From Candidatus Nitrosotenuis uzonensis (GTDB lineage Archaea > Thermoproteota > Nitrososphaeria > Nitrososphaerales > Nitrosopumilaceae), in the NCBI RefSeq assembly GCF_000723185.1, contig NZ_CBTY010000006.1:270659-334658 (forward strand): 64,000 nucleotides of DNA, given 5' to 3'. The first letter of the stretch is position 1; every line of letters begins with the position of its first letter. The notes under the pieces are model-generated. The model saw nothing but the letters and a program-made list of their open reading frames with translations, did not search any database and was not told the origin of the DNA. This document shows positions 61,297-64,000 of this stretch, piece by piece. The position numbers were made by a program, and so were the translations under genes.

Positions 61297-64000
61297 ATGC
61301 AACGAAAAATAGCTTTAGTTACAGCATTGATTGTTTTTGCCGCCGCATTTTATCCTGCATTTGCCGCAGGCGAGTATTATTATGTTAAAAGCTGGGGAGG
61401 CCAAGGCCTTGCAAAGACGGGCGTGTTCACCTTTCCACAGCACGTAACTGTAGATTCTGCTGGCAACGTATACGTAACTGATCTTGGCAACTCTAGGGTT
61501 CAAAAGTTCGACAACGAGGGAACTTTCTTACATGCATGGGGCTCAAAAGGAACTAGAGCAAGCGAATTTCACGCACCGGCAGGAATTGCAACTGCGGGTG
61601 GATTTGTGTATGTAGTTGATCATGAACTGCACTCTGTTAAGAAATTTGATACCAACGGCAAATTCGTCACATCATGGGGTTCCGAGGGAAGCGAGGCAGG
61701 AAAATTCAAGCTTCCAAATGGAATTGCAATATCAAAGGACAACTATGTCTATGTAGTGGACACTGGCAATAGCAGAGTTCAAAAGTTCGATACCGAGGGA
61801 AAACTGGTATCCGTGATAGGCTCAAGTGGGACTGGCAATGGCCAGTTTCTTACGCCACTTGGTGTAGCAGTGGATTCGGAAGGAAATATCTATGTTGCAG
61901 ATTATGGCAACAAGCGAATCCAAAAGTTTGGCTCTGATGGATCTTTTTCAAAGTCTTTTGCTCAGACAGTTGGCGGCTCAAAAATGTCACCTGACGGCAT
62001 AACTGTCGACGCATCAGGAAACTTGATCATTGCAGATATTGCCAACAACCGCGTTGTTGTACTGGACAAAGATGGAAATACAATTAGTACTTTTGGAAAG
62101 ACTGGAACTGGGAATTCACAATTTAATATGGTAAAGGATGTGGCTGCAGAGTCTGACGGTGATCTATTTGTGGTCGACTCAAGCAACCATAGGATACAAA
62201 AATTTACAATAAACACGCAAAAGACATCCACACAGACGACTCAAACCACACAGACACAAACAACACAGACACAGACTTCACAACTTACAACGACTACCGA
62301 TTTCAAAAAGCCGACGGTGGTTCCTCCAAAGGATATCTATGTTGAGGCAACTGGCGGATTGACCGTGGTATCAATTGGACAGGCAATAGCAAATGACGAG
62401 TCAGGAATACAATCACTTACAAATAACGCGCCGCAACAGTTTCCACTTGGGACTACTACTGTAATCTGGACAGCAATTGACAAGGCTGGAAATGTAGGTA
62501 TTGCAACACAAATTGTCACGGTAGGGGATTCGACACCGCCTGTCATATCTGGCTTATCTGACATCATAAAGGAGTCACAAGGTCCACAGAACACAATCGA
62601 GCTTGGTAACCCACAGGTCACAGATCAAGTTGGCGTACTTTCAATCGAAAATGATGCTCCGGCATACTTTGCACTTGGTCAAACAAAGGTAACTTGGACT
62701 GCAACTGACGTGGCAAAAAACACGGCAACGTTTGTCCAGACAGTCACAATCACAGACACAAAGCCGCCAAAAATCAAGACTGCACCGGATATAGTAATGG
62801 AAGCAACAGGACTTGATAATAACGCAGTCTCACTTGGAGAACCTGCAGTCACTGACAATTCTGAAATTGCGTCAATAACGAACAATGCTCCGGATCTCTT
62901 TTCAGTTGGTGAGACGGTGGTAACTTGGACGGTGATTGACGCTGCAGGAAATGTTGCAGAGGCAACACAAAAAGTGGTAATCATGGATACTACGGCTCCA
63001 GTGATATTGCAACCAGAAAAAATTGTATCGGAAGCAGTATCGCTTACAGACAATCATATTGCGCTTGTACCACCACAAGTCACTGACATTCAACAAGTGA
63101 GAATAACAAATGACGCACCTGCATCATTTCCCATAGGAGATACCGTGGTTACCTGGACTGCGATGGATCTATCTGGGAATAACTCTACTATAACTCAAAC
63201 CGTATCGATAGTTGATACTACGGCTCCCATCGTGACTGCGCCTGCAGACATAACGCAGGAAGCAACCGGCATCAAAGGAAATGTGGTCGCATTAGGAGAG
63301 CCGACAATACAGGATGTGAGCAAAATATCGTCTGTTACAAATGATGCTCCGTCTGACTTTCCATTTGGAACAACTGTTGTAACTTGGACTGTAAGTGATG
63401 AATATGGAAACATATCTACTGCGAACCAAACAGTGATTATAGTTGATACCACTCAGCCTACAATCGTGCCACCAAAAGATGTGTTAGTGGAGGCTACGAG
63501 CATTAATGAGAACACGGCAATTCTTGGAGAGCCAAAAATATCCGACCTTGTAGGGATAGAATCACTATCAAATGACGCACCGGGATTCTTCCCGCTAGGA
63601 CAGACCACGGTAGTGTGGACTGTTTCTGACACTTCAGGAAATACTGCATCTGCATCGCAAGTGGTAACAGTAGTTGATACAACTGCTCCACAAATTACTG
63701 TCCCTGACAATGTGGTGGTGGAAGCGACAGGTCCATCAGGTGCTAATGTGTCAATAGGAACAGCAACTGCAACTGATGCAATTGGAGTTGAATCGATAAC
63801 AAGCGACGCCCCATCCGTTTTTGCACTCGGCGAGACCATAGTGACATGGACTGCAACTGACTCGTCAGGAAATTCGGCCACCGCAACACAAAATGTAACT
63901 GTAGTTGACACTACTGCGCCTATTGTTATACCGAAATCTGATATTGTCTTTGAGGCAACATCAATCAATAACAATAATGTCGTACTAATAGAGCCTGAGA
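61297..64000 (+). CDS. Large secreted NHL-propeller / HYR-repeat protein (partial, runs off the window)
   Basis: Open from ATG 61297 to the window end (at least 901 residues). A signal peptide (about 4-24, ending AFAAG) is followed by six NHL repeats (about 40-305; for example VDSAGNVYVTDLGNSRVQKF) that should close a six-bladed propeller. A Thr/Gln linker comes next, then seven complete HYR-type immunoglobulin-like repeats of about 80 residues (TAPVI...EATG...SITNDAP...VTWT..D..GN) and part of an eighth. HYR repeats are found in adhesive and S-layer-associated proteins, so a cell-surface adhesin is likely. The C-terminus and any anchor are outside the window. Confidence 0.9.
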   Translation, partial: MQRKIALVTALIVFAAAFYPAFAAGEYYYVKSWGGQGLAKTGVFTFPQHVTVDSAGNVYVTDLGNSRVQKFDNEGTFLHAWGSKGTRASEFHAPAGIATAGGFVYVVDHELHSVKKFDTNGKFVTSWGSEGSEAGKFKLPNGIAISKDNYVYVVDTGNSRVQKFDTEGKLVSVIGSSGTGNGQFLTPLGVAVDSEGNIYVADYGNKRIQKFGSDGSFSKSFAQTVGGSKMSPDGITVDASGNLIIADIANNRVVVLDKDGNTISTFGKTGTGNSQFNMVKDVAAESDGDLFVVDSSNHRIQKFTINTQKTSTQTTQTTQTQTTQTQTSQLTTTTDFKKPTVVPPKDIYVEATGGLTVVSIGQAIANDESGIQSLTNNAPQQFPLGTTTVIWTAIDKAGNVGIATQIVTVGDSTPPVISGLSDIIKESQGPQNTIELGNPQVTDQVGVLSIENDAPAYFALGQTKVTWTATDVAKNTATFVQTVTITDTKPPKIKTAPDIVMEATGLDNNAVSLGEPAVTDNSEIASITNNAPDLFSVGETVVTWTVIDAAGNVAEATQKVVIMDTTAPVILQPEKIVSEAVSLTDNHIALVPPQVTDIQQVRITNDAPASFPIGDTVVTWTAMDLSGNNSTITQTVSIVDTTAPIVTAPADITQEATGIKGNVVALGEPTIQDVSKISSVTNDAPSDFPFGTTVVTWTVSDEYGNISTANQTVIIVDTTQPTIVPPKDVLVEATSINENTAILGEPKISDLVGIESLSNDAPGFFPLGQTTVVWTVSDTSGNTASASQVVTVVDTTAPQITVPDNVVVEATGPSGANVSIGTATATDAIGVESITSDAPSVFALGETIVTWTATDSSGNSATATQNVTVVDTTAPIVIPKSDIVFEATSINNNNVVLIEPE

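Overview
The window is a contiguous stretch of an archaeal chromosome, most likely from an ammonia-oxidising-type thaumarchaeon (Nitrososphaerota, Nitrosopumilales-like; Nitrosotenuis or a relative is a guess from the moderate GC content plus a chemotaxis receptor). The evidence is archaeal r-proteins (eL18, eL43, uL16/L10e), Rpo3, the exosome, prefoldin, KEOPS Pcc1, Cbf5, an intron-bearing tRNA, a heteromeric-type tRNA-splicing endonuclease subunit, a Sulfolobus-like ferredoxin, and secreted proteins carrying the thaumarchaeal IPAWIKNNAKWWA repeat. Many genes look leaderless: a TATA-like box sits about 25-32 bp upstream of an ATG, GTG or TTG, and I used this spacing to choose many starts.

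Layout. 1-6.1 kb: end of PEP carboxykinase, a membrane-anchored subtilase, superoxide dismutase, a cupin, then prefoldin alpha-ftsY-argF. 6.1-12.8 kb: the spc-type operon end (uL18-uS5-uL30-uL15-secY-adkA-EMC3/YidC-like-cmk-cbf5). 12.8-17.7 kb: inositol-phosphate synthase, a split tRNA-Ser(GGA) followed by a toxin-antitoxin pair bounded by a 29-bp duplication of the tRNA 3' end, an L-2-hydroxyglutarate oxidase-like enzyme and a hydroxyacid dehydrogenase. 17.7-28.4 kb: 2-oxoacid:ferredoxin oxidoreductase (korA, and korB interrupted by a full-length intein), four unknown genes, cofE, and two consecutive aconitase-family (isopropylmalate/homoaconitate isomerase) gene pairs. 28.4-31.0 kb (minus): Rpo3, eL18, uL13, uS9 and a sugar nucleotidyltransferase. 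31.1-35.6 kb: the exosome superoperon (SBDS-Rrp4-Rrp41-Rrp42-eL43-Pcc1-prefoldin beta-XPF-type nuclease). 35.6-43.3 kb: two rhodaneses flanking nob1-nadK, a ferredoxin fusion, a membrane glycosyltransferase and a chemoreceptor. 43.4-48 kb: a little-characterised set: a C2H2-like microprotein with a palindromic operator, a coiled-coil protein, a winged-helix protein and a P-loop ATPase. 48-53.2 kb: a CBS-TrkH fusion, tRNA-Gly, tRNA-Glu, uL16, an EndA subunit and Cys-rich microproteins. 53.2-61.2 kb: secreted proteins, a ribbon-helix-helix regulator divergent from osmC with duplicated operators, a PRC-barrel protein and an ABC exporter. 61.3-64 kb: the start of a very large secreted NHL/HYR-repeat protein that runs off the window.

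The most notable items are (i) the korB intein, whose +1 cysteine is also a predicted Fe-S ligand of the enzyme; (ii) the toxin-antitoxin module between tRNA-Ser-derived direct repeats with no integrase; (iii) the uncharacterised coiled-coil/winged-helix/ATPase locus; (iv) several Cys-rich or membrane microproteins of 32-58 residues, each with a plausible leaderless promoter; (v) a 12 x 12-bp perfect minisatellite encoding PEPK repeats in FtsY; and (vi) the RHH-osmC operator pair. All calls come from reading motifs by eye; no database search was run.
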